64,000 bases of DNA from Paenibacillus oceani (GCF_014705615.1 NZ_JACXJA010000046.1:1-64000); one strand, 5' to 3'; positions 24,106 to 33,307 are shown, numbered from the stretch's first letter. Made by a program: numbers and translations. The notes: generated by a model from the letters alone, not told the origin.

Positions 24106-25791
24106 CTAAGGCTTCAATGCGGTCCGATAATAAAGTGGAGAAAACGGTGTATCGGGATGCAACCGGATGAAAACGAGAAAATGAATCATCCCCCGATTGC
24201 CGTTGGATCGGTCAGTAAGCTTCTTCGTCCGTTGATTGAGATCGAGTCGCGCTTGACCGATCCACCAGCACTCCTCATCGGAAGCGTTTTCTTTTTCCAC
24301 GAGCAACTCGCTCCAACGAACTAGCCTGTCAACCAAACGCTGCAGCTTTTCAAAAGCGCCGATACAATCCCCAAGCGCCTGTCCATGTACCGACTGATCG
24401 CTGAATTCCGATCTGGCCGCTGTAGCATAATGAGTCTCTGCTTCATGCAGGGCATCAGCCATGTCGATAATGGCGGCGAATACTTGGGTCCATTCTAGCA
24501 GCATAAACGGCTCTTCCCGGCGGTACTTCGCCTTCTCGAGCATTGAAGATGCGATTCCCTCGGCCTTGACCGCGATTTCCCGCAGCTCCGAGCGTACCCT
24601 TGAGGTTAGCCACGAACGCGCACCGTACAAGACCGGCAATATGTTTTGCGACCGGAATAAGGCGATCACGAGCTCGCGAATAAGCAACTGCGGCCGATTT
24701 TTTTTGGATTCCAACGCCTTTCGCACGTTCTCGTCAATTGTAGCCTCGAAGAGCAACGTCTTTTGCACCTGAACGTCGATCCAATCGTACCACCGAGCCA
24801 ATTCATCGGAATCTACTCCCCATTCCCTCGCCGTGTACGTCTGAAGAAATTCCATTTCTCTGACGGAATTACCGGCGAACAGAGCACCTTGCATGGCAAT
24901 CCACGGCCATGCCGGACTGAAGAAGTTGCCTCGGTCGTTCTCCCAAGTACAAAGCAAAACGCCACTTCCATCCGGCTCATAAACGGATTGATTGTCCGCA
25001 AAAAAAGATGTGATGTTCAACGTGCTGTTGACCGATAAGACCGGATTGCCATGGAAAAGGTTGACGGCCGGAGCCGCTATCGCGTATTTACCGGCATTCT
25101 TGAAGATGTGCTGACTTTTCCGATTGCTTAATTCTTTTAATTGCGGAGCCGAAAAATAAGCCCAGTCACATATAATGACATCGTCAGGGATAAGACTGAT
25201 CGTATTTTCATACTTGAGCAGCATATCCCCCCACATCATCGGTATTTTGCCGTTGGAACGAACGAGCTCGAGGATATACGTCAGATGTTCCATTGCCTTC
25301 GTCCATCGCTGTTCTTCTGTTGCATCCGGCATCTGCATGGCAAGCCAGCGTATCTCATCGCCCCCGATATGAACATAAGCCGAGCTGAACATTGCGAACA
25401 AGTCATGGTACAAATCCCGGATTAGCCGAAGCGCTTCCGGATCGCCAACCTTCAGTTGCTCGACACCTCCGGTCGATCCGCTCGGATCAACGACCACATC
25501 GCGGTATTGTTCCATATAACCGATACCTTCGCAATGTCCCGCGCTGTTCACGCACGGCACTAAATCCATACCAAGCCGAACCGCGGTTTGATCCAGCCTT
25601 TGGATATCGCTCGGACTCAAGCTTGTTGTCGTTCCGATAGCCGGCCGGGAAGGAAACTGCAGACGATTCTCTAATTGAAGAACGAGCATATTAAACCCGT
25701 ATCTTGCCAATCGCTCGATCATTTTCTCCAAATAATCCGCATCACCTCTTAATCCTCTGGCCAAATCATAAACAAAGCCTTTAATACGCAA
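24106..25791 (-). CDS. Glycoside hydrolase family 20-like beta-hexosaminidase
   Basis: This protein of about 561 residues has a GH20-type TIM barrel: MRIKGFVYDLARGLRG at the first strand, LVPCVNSAGHCEGIGYM and the family hallmark HIGGDE near residue 140, whose Asp-Glu pair positions the substrate acetamido group and protonates the glycosidic bond. Trp-rich strands follow (MMWGDML, ICDWAYF, LLCTWENDRGN). A helical C-terminal region of about 200 residues follows the barrel. There is no signal peptide, so it probably cleaves imported N-acetylhexosaminides. AAGGAGG lies 8 bases before a TTG at 25791 but only 2 before the ATG at 25797, so I prefer TTG. It is the first gene of a six-gene operon. 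Confidence 0.8.
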   Translation of the reverse strand: MRIKGFVYDLARGLRGDADYLEKMIERLARYGFNMLVLQLENRLQFPSRPAIGTTTSLSPSDIQRLDQTAVRLGMDLVPCVNSAGHCEGIGYMEQYRDVVVDPSGSTGGVEQLKVGDPEALRLIRDLYHDLFAMFSSAYVHIGGDEIRWLAMQMPDATEEQRWTKAMEHLTYILELVRSNGKIPMMWGDMLLKYENTISLIPDDVIICDWAYFSAPQLKELSNRKSQHIFKNAGKYAIAAPAVNLFHGNPVLSVNSTLNITSFFADNQSVYEPDGSGVLLCTWENDRGNFFSPAWPWIAMQGALFAGNSVREMEFLQTYTAREWGVDSDELARWYDWIDVQVQKTLLFEATIDENVRKALESKKNRPQLLIRELVIALFRSQNILPVLYGARSWLTSRVRSELREIAVKAEGIASSMLEKAKYRREEPFMLLEWTQVFAAIIDMADALHEAETHYATAARSEFSDQSVHGQALGDCIGAFEKLQRLVDRLVRWSELLVEKENASDEECWWIGQARLDLNQRTKKLTDRSNGNRGMIHFLVFIRLHPDTPFSPLYYRTALKP

Positions 25792-25797
25792 AACCAT

Positions 25798-26100
25798 GAC
25801 CTCCTTGTTAGCAAATTAATCTTTCTACATCATTGTAGTTCAGCAATCAAAAAGGCGGCCATTAACAAATTGGAGCTAATTTTTGTACATTTCGCTTATG
25901 CCCGGAAGCGAACAATGCAAGGCTGTGATTACGGCTTAGCTTCCATGAGGACATAGCCATCCTGCATACCGGGAAAATCCCTTCTCATCATGCGATGGAG
26001 GGGGTGGCGCGTTTAGCGATTACGTTGGCCCTTCTCTTCATTACTCAGCCGGAGCTTCAGGAAACGCTGCAGCTTCGGGTATAAGCCGATTACGCAGCGA
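25798..26100. other. Gene-free stretch upstream of the GH20 operon
   Basis: The promoter of the minus-strand GH20 operon must lie here, but no good -35/-10 pair is visible. A palindrome CTACATCATTGTAG sits at about 25826-25839, 35 bases before the start codon, and could be an operator. A minus-strand open stretch near 25935-26020 reads like the end of a protein (QDGYVLMEAKP, then a stop) but is too short to identify. Confidence 0.4.
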
Positions 26101-26115
26101 ATGATGAAAAAATAA

Positions 26116-26217
26116 TTGACACTCATATAGAAGTATACTAACCTAAAATCATCAACACGGTACTATGGTAATACCATATGACTAATTTGAAACCATAAAT
26201 CTCAAGTGGTCATACCA
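26116..26217 (+). promoter_or_regulatory. Duplicated promoter-operator module, plus-strand copy
   Basis: TTGACA (26116-26121), 17 bases and TAACCT (26139-26144) form the likely promoter, overlapped by the palindrome AGTATACT. Downstream are two operators of the form TGGTNNNACCA: TATGGTAATACCATA (26164-26178) and TGGTCATACCA (26207-26217), with centres 41 bases apart. TGGTNNNACCA is the shape used by FadR-subfamily GntR regulators. The whole module recurs inverted at 39862-39965 with strong base identity. No GntR gene is in the window. Confidence 0.75.
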
Positions 26218-26249
26218 TAATATCAAAAGAGAGGAATGGAGGTTTTTTC

Positions 26250-26294
26250 ATGCACATCCGTTGTTCCAGTCACAGCCATTCATGCATGTCGTAA
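26250..26294 (+). CDS. Upstream ORF (leader peptide) of the Opp-type operon
   Basis: A 14-codon ORF reads MHIRCSSHSHSCMS, with GGAGG exactly 7 bases before its ATG. The other copy of the module has a matching ORF at 39774-39830 with the same ribosome binding site and the shared core SSHS. Both lie between the operators and the cre box. Conservation of the start signal suggests it is translated, perhaps as a leader peptide. Its function is unknown. Confidence 0.55.
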   Translation: MHIRCSSHSHSCMS

Positions 26295-26331
26295 TATCCA
26301 TGTCTTAGTATCGTAAGATGTAAGTGCTAAA

Positions 26332-26345
26332 TGTAAGCGTTAACT
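26332..26345 (+). promoter_or_regulatory. CcpA cre box
   Basis: TGTAAGCGTTAACT matches the cre consensus TGWAARCGYTWNCW at all positions. It lies about 190 bases downstream of the presumed promoter, where bound CcpA would act as a roadblock. The inverted module has a perfect cre box at the same place (39747-39760). Confidence 0.8.
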
Positions 26346-26375
26346 ATATGGACAGTATCGCCAATTAAGGAATCG

Positions 26376-26440
26376 ATAAAGCGGTACAGGGATACATGAG
26401 CGGCTATGAACCGGTCAGACTTCGGGCGATGGCAGCCGGC
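26376..26440 (+). pseudogene. N-terminal remnant of an alpha/beta hydrolase gene
   Basis: The stretch ending in ATGAACCGGTCAGACTTCGG encodes MNRSDFGRWQ, the same ten residues found at about residues 33-42 of the intact hydrolase at 37211-38335, and homology extends a little upstream. In the intact operon this hydrolase follows the binding-protein gene. Here only this scrap remains between the copied leader and the oppA-like gene, so it marks a deletion junction. Confidence 0.6.
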
Positions 26441-26465
26441 TTATTATTTAAAAGGGGGGATTAAG

Positions 26466-28040
26466 ATGAAATCAAAATTCATCTTGATTTTAATGTTCAT
26501 TGCAGTTTTTGCAAGTGCTTGCAGCAGTAATAACGGTAAAGCACTGTTGGTGGGAACCGGAAATAATGAGACGTTCACAGAAACATTTCGGTATTTTTGG
26601 ATTCAAAATGTGAACGGAATTCAGTCATATATTAATCGGGGATTGATCAAACTGGATCCGGACATGAAAAATGTTCATCCGGCACTGGCCGAATCGTACG
26701 ACGTTTCAAATGATGGACTGACCTATACGTTTACACTGCATGACGGATTGAAGTGGCACGACGGCAAGGAGTTGACCGCAGAGGATGTCAAGTGGAGTAT
26801 GGAAACAGCTATAAAGGTAGAAATGGTGGTTGATTCTGAATTCGGTTTGAATGCCATTAAAGGGTATGAATCCTTCAAGACAGGAAAAGCGGGTGAATTG
26901 GAAGGGGTTGTATATAACGGAAGGACAATCACAATTAAACTTGGAGATTTAAACGTCGCCTTCCTGCAAAAAATTGCCGCCTTCGAAATTCTTCCCAAGC
27001 ATATCCTAGAGGATGCCAATCTGGCAAAATTCCAGCAGGACCCGTACTGGCTTCACCCAATCGGAAACGGCCCGTACAAGATAAAGGAAGTGAGATTCGG
27101 TGAATACGCCCTGCTTGAGGCTTTCGAGGGATTTGTCGGCCCGCAACCGAAGATTAAGGAAGTCATTTATCAGCAAATTCCGAAAAGCCAAATCTTCCCG
27201 AAAATTCAAGCCGGCGAACTTGACTACATTGGCGGGTTAAAGAGTAGTGTCGAATCGGTGGAAGAAATTGACGCGCTGCCGGACTATAAAGCTTTCGTTG
27301 TTCCGCAAATATTCAATAAGTTCTTTACGGTGAACCTCAAGGGAAGCAAAAGGGTCCAGGATATCAAAGTTCGGCAGGCGTTCATTCATGCGCTGGATCG
27401 AAAAGCAATTATTAATGAAACGTTGGAAGGTAAAGCGCAAATTATGAATAGTCTCATCCCTCCGGAATTCGAGGAGCATAACAGCTCAATAAAAACGTAC
27501 GATTACAATCCTGAGCGTACGAAACAGCTGTTGAAGGAAGCCGGGTTTGATTTCAACAAACCGATCACCATCGCATATTACTCCGATGACCAGGCTTCGG
27601 TCGACCTATTGAACACCGTGGCGTATTATCTCGGCGAAGTAGGCGTTCAGACAGAAATCAAGCTGTTGACCGGTGACCTTCTGCAATTGATCTATTATGC
27701 ACCGGAATATGATTTTTTGTTGGCCGCTTACTCTGGTGCCGATCCTTTCGGGGTACTCGAGAGCGTATCGGGGAACAGTCTAATGTACAAGACGATCTGG
27801 GAGGGCTTCGAGGGCATCGAAACCGAGCTGCAGCAGTTAAGGAAGACGCTGCATATGGATGAGCGGGTTGCGCTGATCAAGAAAATTGACAGAATCCACT
27901 CGGAACGACTGTATCAGCTTCCCTTGTTTCATGAGAATGTGTATAACATCGTGAATGTTAGCCGATTAAAAACAGCGGGGATATATGGTAATGAATGGTA
28001 TAATTATGAAAAGAAATTAGAGGAATGGGAACTGAAATGA
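26466..28040 (+). CDS. ABC transporter substrate-binding lipoprotein, family 5 (OppA/DppA type)
   Basis: This 524-residue lipoprotein has the signal peptide MKSKFILILMFIAVFASAC with lipidated Cys at residue 19. Family 5 marks are the N-terminal region NVHPALAESYDVSNDGLTYTFTL and LKWHDGKELTAEDVKWSME, then PIGNGPYKI and VRQAFIHALDRKAI. It binds peptides, opines or oligosaccharides outside the membrane for the permeases encoded downstream. AAAAGGGGGG lies 6 bases before the ATG. A longer in-frame start at 26406 belongs to the hydrolase scrap and lacks a ribosome binding site. The operon is AT-richer than most of the window. Confidence 0.9.
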   Translation: MKSKFILILMFIAVFASACSSNNGKALLVGTGNNETFTETFRYFWIQNVNGIQSYINRGLIKLDPDMKNVHPALAESYDVSNDGLTYTFTLHDGLKWHDGKELTAEDVKWSMETAIKVEMVVDSEFGLNAIKGYESFKTGKAGELEGVVYNGRTITIKLGDLNVAFLQKIAAFEILPKHILEDANLAKFQQDPYWLHPIGNGPYKIKEVRFGEYALLEAFEGFVGPQPKIKEVIYQQIPKSQIFPKIQAGELDYIGGLKSSVESVEEIDALPDYKAFVVPQIFNKFFTVNLKGSKRVQDIKVRQAFIHALDRKAIINETLEGKAQIMNSLIPPEFEEHNSSIKTYDYNPERTKQLLKEAGFDFNKPITIAYYSDDQASVDLLNTVAYYLGEVGVQTEIKLLTGDLLQLIYYAPEYDFLLAAYSGADPFGVLESVSGNSLMYKTIWEGFEGIETELQQLRKTLHMDERVALIKKIDRIHSERLYQLPLFHENVYNIVNVSRLKTAGIYGNEWYNYEKKLEEWELK

Positions 28041-28086
28041 TTGAAGTACTGGCTGAAATGTATGGTCATGAGAGGAGTCGAGCGTA

Positions 28087-29292
28087 GTGATTCAATCGTG
28101 GGTTGAACTGGAGCCCTATACTGGTCTTAAAGCTGCGGGCATGCTGCAAGATGAAGCTCAACGAACGGCCTATGTCTGCAATTGGGAGCAATTAAAACGT
28201 AATTATGGTGATAATGTCGATTTTCAGCTGCTGCACAAACAAGTAATGTTACGCCGCGAGACGGTTGACTTTTTGTATCAGCAATTCACGCCGACTCAAA
28301 CATGCTTTCAAGTCGGAACGAGACCATATCTCGAGCAAATCGTGAGCGAAATAACAGACGGCTGCGGCTCAGACGGTCAGAAGGCGTTCGCATTGATGCG
28401 TTTTACGCGTAGTTTGTATCAGAAAAATGCTGGCTTGCAGTTGTTCTACGGAGGGACGGAGGAGGAGCTCATCAAAAAGGGTGAGCAACTCTGCGAATGT
28501 CTTGGCCGATTATACGTAGCCCTGTGTGAAATCGCCGGAATTCCGGGAAGAATATTGATGCATGTCATTGGTGGTCATATCGTGGCGGAGGTGTATATCG
28601 AGGGCAAGTGGGCGTACATGGATCCTCGCATCGGTTTTCATTGCCGATGGCCGGACGGCAGCCTGACAACTGCATGGGAAATCTGGCATCATCCGGAGCT
28701 CTTCGATATGCAGGATGATACCGTGAAAGATGAACTTTCCGCCAGATGGACCTGGGAGGACAGAGTTCGATCGAATCGGGCCCGACTGTTTCATCCGCGA
28801 GAAATCATAGTGGTCACCAATTATTCATTATCGGATGCACGATCGTACAACTACAACTGGTTGACCAGTATCGATCTGGCCAGGAATGGTTTTACAGCGG
28901 CCAATCGGAAATACCGGACAGCTGCGGCAAAGGTATTTGGCCTGACGGATTTGGTAGACAAACCGAGTTTTATTCTTTCCATTAAGGAAGGTCAAGTCGT
29001 GCACGGCAGCATTTCGATCATCGCAACGCCGAAGAACTTTACTGTTCCGCCTGTGGAGGTTGACTTTTATATCGACGGACAGCTCGTATATTCCAACCCC
29101 GGAATGATACCGATCGGAGAATTGCACAATTACGTTGAAGGAGGCGTTCGCACGTATACCTGTTTTGGTGCAGGTGAAATGTGGGATACGACAACTGTGG
29201 AGAACGGTTCGCACACGATAACGGTTTGCACACAAGAAGCGGATATCGGACTGATCTCGGTCGATGTCCACGTTGACGTACACAACAGCTGA
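28087..29292 (+). CDS. Transglutaminase-like domain protein in an Opp-type operon
   Basis: This 401-residue protein has a transglutaminase/papain-like core: a helix GEQLCECLGRLYVALCEIAGIPGR (Cys at about 138), then GGHIVAEVYIEGKWAYMDPR, which provides His at about 163 and Asp at about 178. The C-terminal third looks like a beta-sandwich (SIIATPKNFTVPPVEVDFYIDGQLVY). No signal peptide is seen. Proteins with this fold hydrolyse or exchange amide bonds. Its place between the binding protein and permease genes suggests it cleaves an imported peptide or amide-bearing glycoconjugate. It starts with GTG at 28087, after GAGAGGAG at about 9 bases. Confidence 0.8.
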   Translation: MIQSWVELEPYTGLKAAGMLQDEAQRTAYVCNWEQLKRNYGDNVDFQLLHKQVMLRRETVDFLYQQFTPTQTCFQVGTRPYLEQIVSEITDGCGSDGQKAFALMRFTRSLYQKNAGLQLFYGGTEEELIKKGEQLCECLGRLYVALCEIAGIPGRILMHVIGGHIVAEVYIEGKWAYMDPRIGFHCRWPDGSLTTAWEIWHHPELFDMQDDTVKDELSARWTWEDRVRSNRARLFHPREIIVVTNYSLSDARSYNYNWLTSIDLARNGFTAANRKYRTAAAKVFGLTDLVDKPSFILSIKEGQVVHGSISIIATPKNFTVPPVEVDFYIDGQLVYSNPGMIPIGELHNYVEGGVRTYTCFGAGEMWDTTTVENGSHTITVCTQEADIGLISVDVHVDVHNS

Positions 29293-29318
29293 ACAGCATG
29301 AAAGGAGGCTGAGATCAA

Positions 29319-30272
29319 ATGCTTGCATACTTTGGGAAACGGTTGCTGACTGTAGTGCCTATGCTGATCGTCATTAGCATTGTTGTATTTGCCGGGCTGC
29401 AGCTTGCACCGGGAGATCCTCTTACGCATCTGATTGATCCGACGAAGATGGACGGCAGCGTGGATTACGACAAACTTCGGGAGGAGATGGGGCTGAACGA
29501 TCCACTGTATATGCAATATCTTTCCTGGGCGGGCGCCTTTATAAAGGGGGATTGGGGCTACAGTCTTGTGAATGGCGCGAAGATCTCGGGCGTGATTTTG
29601 CGCAGGCTTCCTGCGACTTTAGAGTTGGCCGGAGCCGCATTGATTATTTCATCTTTCATGGGGATTGTGCTAGGACTCCTTTCTTCTATCAAGCCTAACT
29701 CTTCTCTCGATTATTTCAATCAAGGTGTCGGAGTTGCAGGCGTATCGATTCCGGACTTTTTTTTGGGAATTTGCTCGATACAGATTTTTTCTGTTTATTT
29801 GGACTGGTTTCCTGTAGGTGGACGAATGCCGTACGGTTCGAGCGCCCTGTTCAGCCGGTTGGAGCATTTGTTTTTGCCGGCTGTCATTCTGGGCTTCTCA
29901 TTGACCGCTGCAGTGATGAGGTTTACGCGCGGCTCCATGCTGGATGTGTTGAACAAGGATTACATCAAGACAGCCAGGAGCAAGGGCGTACCGGAATGGC
30001 GCGTCTACATCAAGCATGCACTCCGAAATGCCATGATGCCTGTTGTGTTGATTCTCTTGTTCCGACTGTCCTTTCTCGTTGGGGGGGCAATCGTTGTCGA
30101 ACGAGTGTTCAACTGGCCCGGGATGGGGAGCATGATTCTGGATGCGGTGTCTGGCAATGACTATCCCGTTATTATGGTCACAACCATGCTGGTGGCATAT
30201 GTCATTCTTCTGGCCAGCCTGCTTGTCGATTTGATTACTGCGCTGCTGGATCCAAGAGTGAGGTTTGAATAA
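29319..30272 (+). CDS. ABC transporter permease, DppB/OppB type
   Basis: This 317-residue membrane protein forms one half of the transport channel. It has the DppB N-terminus (KRLLTVVPMLIVISIVVF, then LAPGDPL), six predicted hydrophobic helices and the EAA loop ARSKGVPEWRVYIKHALRNAMMP, which contacts the ATPases. The final helix region includes VVERVFNWPGMGSM. GAAAGGAGG precedes the ATG. It lies 26 bases after the transglutaminase-like gene and 23 before the partner permease. Confidence 0.93.
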   Translation: MLAYFGKRLLTVVPMLIVISIVVFAGLQLAPGDPLTHLIDPTKMDGSVDYDKLREEMGLNDPLYMQYLSWAGAFIKGDWGYSLVNGAKISGVILRRLPATLELAGAALIISSFMGIVLGLLSSIKPNSSLDYFNQGVGVAGVSIPDFFLGICSIQIFSVYLDWFPVGGRMPYGSSALFSRLEHLFLPAVILGFSLTAAVMRFTRGSMLDVLNKDYIKTARSKGVPEWRVYIKHALRNAMMPVVLILLFRLSFLVGGAIVVERVFNWPGMGSMILDAVSGNDYPVIMVTTMLVAYVILLASLLVDLITALLDPRVRFE

Positions 30273-30295
30273 TTGATTATAGCGAGGTTAAGCTC

Positions 30296-31156
30296 ATGTC
30301 AACAGTTACGCTCAGGCTTGGTTTGCTACGTAAGCAATGGTCGAACTTGAAACGGAATCGATTGGCTGTGTTCGGACTGTTTCTTATTTTGTTTTTAGGA
30401 CTGTCCACCCTTCTTGCTGATTTGTTGACTTCTTACGATCCGAACGGTGTCGATCTGAAAAATCGCGTACAACCTCCATCGAGCGAGCATATTTTCGGAA
30501 CGGATAAGCTGGGTCGCGATGTATTCTCACGAATACTGTATGGCGGGAGGCTCTCGATTATGATCGGACTGAGCGGTGCATTGGGAGCCGCATTGATCGG
30601 CGTCGTATTGGGAAGCCTCGGCGGTTATTTTGGAGGCTGGATTGACCGTGTTTTTTTGCGTACGTCCGAGACAATAATGTCTTTCCCCGCCCTGGTTCTG
30701 ATCATGGTGTTTATCGCATTGTTCGGGAGCAATATAATCAATCTCATCATTGTGTTTTCGGTGACGGGCTGGGTAAGTGAATATCGATTGGTCAGAGGCA
30801 GGTTCCTGTCCCTGAAGAACGAATATTTCGTTGAGGCTTGCCGAGCATTCGGAATGAGCAATGTAAGGATCATTTTCAGTCATATTTTGCCGAACGCCCT
30901 CACTCCAGTCATCGTGTCCATAACGCTGTCTACGGCTCTGTATATACTGACCGAGGCCGGTCTTGGTTATCTCGGTCTGGGGGTTCCCCCGACGACTCCA
31001 ACGTGGGGGAATATATTGAACGCGGCCCAATCGATTGATGTCGTGCAGGAATATTGGTGGCTTTGGTTAGTTCCAGGCACAGCTATTTCCTTGTTTGTGT
31101 TAGGCATCCATACATTCGGCGATGGTCTCAGGGATTTGATCGATCCGAGCAGGTAA
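30296..31156 (+). CDS. ABC transporter permease, DppC/OppC type
   Basis: This 286-residue partner permease has the DppC N-terminal cytoplasmic stretch and first helix (NRLAVFGLFLILFLGLSTLL), the marker HIFGTDKLGRDVFSRILYGGR and the EAA loop CRAFGMSNVRIIFSHILPNALTP. It pairs with the permease at 29319 to form the channel. The ATG is 23 bases after the previous stop, with GCGAGG as a modest ribosome binding site. Confidence 0.93.
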   Translation: MSTVTLRLGLLRKQWSNLKRNRLAVFGLFLILFLGLSTLLADLLTSYDPNGVDLKNRVQPPSSEHIFGTDKLGRDVFSRILYGGRLSIMIGLSGALGAALIGVVLGSLGGYFGGWIDRVFLRTSETIMSFPALVLIMVFIALFGSNIINLIIVFSVTGWVSEYRLVRGRFLSLKNEYFVEACRAFGMSNVRIIFSHILPNALTPVIVSITLSTALYILTEAGLGYLGLGVPPTTPTWGNILNAAQSIDVVQEYWWLWLVPGTAISLFVLGIHTFGDGLRDLIDPSR

Positions 31157-31204
31157 CCTTATGAACAACGACATCTAAGACAAATTGATAGGAGGGGAAC
31201 GAAA

Positions 31205-32212
31205 GTGGATGACCAAACCCTATTAAAAGTTGAGAACCTTGAAACCCGGTTTATATCGGGAGAAACTATCATCCGGGCTGTCAATGATGTATCGTTCACG
31301 GTGAAAAAGGGAAAAACGATCGGACTGGTTGGGGAAAGTGGAAGCGGGAAAAGCGTAACCGTGCACTCCATTACACAGTTACTCCCTCCCCTAGGGAAAA
31401 TTACAGGCGGGAGGATTACGTATATAAAAGACGGCAAAGAAATCGTTTTGAACAAGATTCAAAAAAACGGCAAAACGATGCGCTCCATTCGTGGCAAAGA
31501 AATCGGGATGATCTTCCAGGATCCGAATACGTCGCTGAATCCGGTGTATACGATAGGGAATCAAGTTATGGAAAATATTATTCATCATGAGAAGGTGACG
31601 AAAAAACAGGCAGCCGAAAAGGCACTGCATATACTGAATTCGCTCGGCATCCCGAATGTGCGTTCGAGAATACATGAATATCCACACCAGTTCAGCGGTG
31701 GAATGAAGCAGAGGGTCGGCATCGCGATGTCCATGGTCGGCAATCCGAAAATTTTGATCGCGGACGAACCGACAACGGCCCTCGACGTGACGATCCAACT
31801 GCAGATCCTTGAACTGATGAAGAATATACAGGGCGAGTACGGCACCTCAATTATCTTTATTACGCACAATCTGGGAATTGTCGCTCATATGGCCGATGAA
31901 ATTGGGGTGATGTATATGGGCAGAATCGTTGAATACGGTTTCACACGGCAGGTACTGACCTCTCCGAAGCATCCGTATACCGAGGCGCTGCTGCAATCCG
32001 TTCCTTATGTGGGAATGAACAAGCAAGCTCGCTTGAAAACGATTAAAGGAAATACGCCTGACCCGGCAGCATTGCCCGAAGGCTGTACGTTTGCGCCGAG
32101 ATGTGAATATGCAACCGAGGCTTGCAACGTGTATCCGGACGAGTTCCATCTTGGCGGTGGCCACAAAGTCAGCTGTTGGCTGCATAAAGAGAGAGAGGAG
32201 CAACTTGGATAA
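31205..32212 (+). CDS. ABC transporter ATP-binding protein, DppD/OppD type
   Basis: This 335-residue ATPase has Walker A GESGSGKS (about 42-49), a Q-loop IFQDP, signature [14 protein letters not shown], Walker [13 protein letters not shown] and the switch His in FITHNLG. The C-terminal extension [14 protein letters not shown] holds the Cys typical of the peptide-transporter ATPases. It starts with GTG at 31205, 11 bases after TAGGAGGGG. With the ATPase encoded next it powers uptake. Confidence 0.93.
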   Translation: MDDQTLLKVENLETRFISGETIIRAVNDVSFTVKKGKTIGLVGESGSGKSVTVHSITQLLPPLGKITGGRITYIKDGKEIVLNKIQKNGKTMRSIRGKEIGMIFQDPNTSLNPVYTIGNQVMENIIHHEKVTKKQAAEKALHILNSLGIPNVRSRIHEYPHQFSGGMKQRVGIAMSMVGNPKILIADEPTTALDVTIQLQILELMKNIQGEYGTSIIFITHNLGIVAHMADEIGVMYMGRIVEYGFTRQVLTSPKHPYTEALLQSVPYVGMNKQARLKTIKGNTPDPAALPEGCTFAPRCEYATEACNVYPDEFHLGGGHKVSCWLHKEREEQLG

Positions 32213-32213
32213 G

Positions 32214-33203
32214 ATGAACAATGAGATAAAGCTGGAAGTGAAGAATCTGACCAAATATTATCCTGTAGTGAAGGGCGCCTTCAAAAAGGTTGTCGGTCAC
32301 GTGAAAGCTGTGGATGATGTCAGCTTCTCGGTCAGGCAGGGAGAGACTTTCGGAATCGTAGGTGAAAGTGGGTGCGGCAAAACGAGTTTGGGCAAATGTT
32401 TAGTCAGGTTGCAAGAGACCAGCTCTGGAGAATTGGTTTTCCATGACCAGGATGCCGGTGAGATGAATTTGCTGAAGTTAACCAAAGCCCAGTCTTTTCG
32501 AATGCGAAAAAAAATACAAATTGTATTTCAGGATCCTTATTCATCCTTGAATCCGTTGAAAACAGTTTATACTTCCTTCGATGAACCGTTAAAAATCCAT
32601 CACATGGGCGATAAAAAAAAAAGAATGGAAATCATCGCCGAGATGTTCAGGCTCATCAATCTTAATCCCGATTTTATGCACCGGTATCCCCATGAGTTTT
32701 CAGGTGGACAGCGGCAGCGCATTTGCATAGCCAGAGCTCTTTGCGTTCAGCCGGATATCGTAGTATGCGACGAGCCTGTTTCAGCTTTGGATGTATCTGT
32801 GCAGGCCCAAATTCTGAACTTGTTGAAGGATCTGCAGAAGAGTAGAAGATTGACATATATTTTTATATCCCATGATCTCAGCGTAGTGGAATATATGAGT
32901 GATCAAATAGCCGTCATGTACTTAGGTCAAATCGTTGAGCTCGCAAATGCGAAGCACTTGTATGAAACATGCAAACACCCGTATACCAAAGCGCTGATCT
33001 CCGCAATACCGGCCATTGATTATGATAAGAAGCCGTTACGGAATCTGGTGGAGGGAGAACTCCCGAATCCGGCCAATCCTCCTGCCGGCTGCAATTTCCA
33101 TACGCGATGTCCTCTGGCTGATGAACGTTGCAGATCAGAAGAACCTAAGCTAAGGAAAATCGGAGATCTGGAGCATCATTTCGTTGCTTGTCACCTTGCC
33201 TGA
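32214..33203 (+). CDS. ABC transporter ATP-binding protein, DppF/OppF type
   Basis: This 329-residue ATPase has Walker A GESGCGKT, signature HEFSGGQRQRICIARAL, Walker B VVCDEPVSALDVSV, the switch His in ISHDLS and a C-terminal Cys cluster (CNFHTRCPLADERC). It forms the heterodimer with the preceding ATPase. The start is ambiguous: an in-frame TTG at 32205 lies 4 bases after GAGAGGAG, the ATG at 32214 lies 13 bases after it. The TTG start would overlap the upstream gene by eight bases. It is the last gene of the operon and is followed by a terminator. Confidence 0.9.
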   Translation: MNNEIKLEVKNLTKYYPVVKGAFKKVVGHVKAVDDVSFSVRQGETFGIVGESGCGKTSLGKCLVRLQETSSGELVFHDQDAGEMNLLKLTKAQSFRMRKKIQIVFQDPYSSLNPLKTVYTSFDEPLKIHHMGDKKKRMEIIAEMFRLINLNPDFMHRYPHEFSGGQRQRICIARALCVQPDIVVCDEPVSALDVSVQAQILNLLKDLQKSRRLTYIFISHDLSVVEYMSDQIAVMYLGQIVELANAKHLYETCKHPYTKALISAIPAIDYDKKPLRNLVEGELPNPANPPAGCNFHTRCPLADERCRSEEPKLRKIGDLEHHFVACHLA

Positions 33204-33237
33204 GGCGTTTTTAACCGCACGAATTATACGAACAAAC

Positions 33238-33274
33238 ACCCACCTTGGACCGGTGAACCTTGGGGTGGGTTTTT
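33238..33274 (+). terminator. Terminator of the Opp-type operon
   Basis: ACCCACC pairs with GGTGGGT around an inner CTTGG/CCTTGG region, followed by TTTT, 35 bases after the last stop codon. Confidence 0.85.
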
Positions 33275-33307
33275 ACTTTCTCTTGTAGTTAATCGCGATG
33301 TATGTAT

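Noticed and set aside
25935-26020. C-terminal end of a gene on the minus strand (QDGYVLMEAKP, stop)
   Set aside because: Only about 27 open codons after a stop, with no recognisable family.
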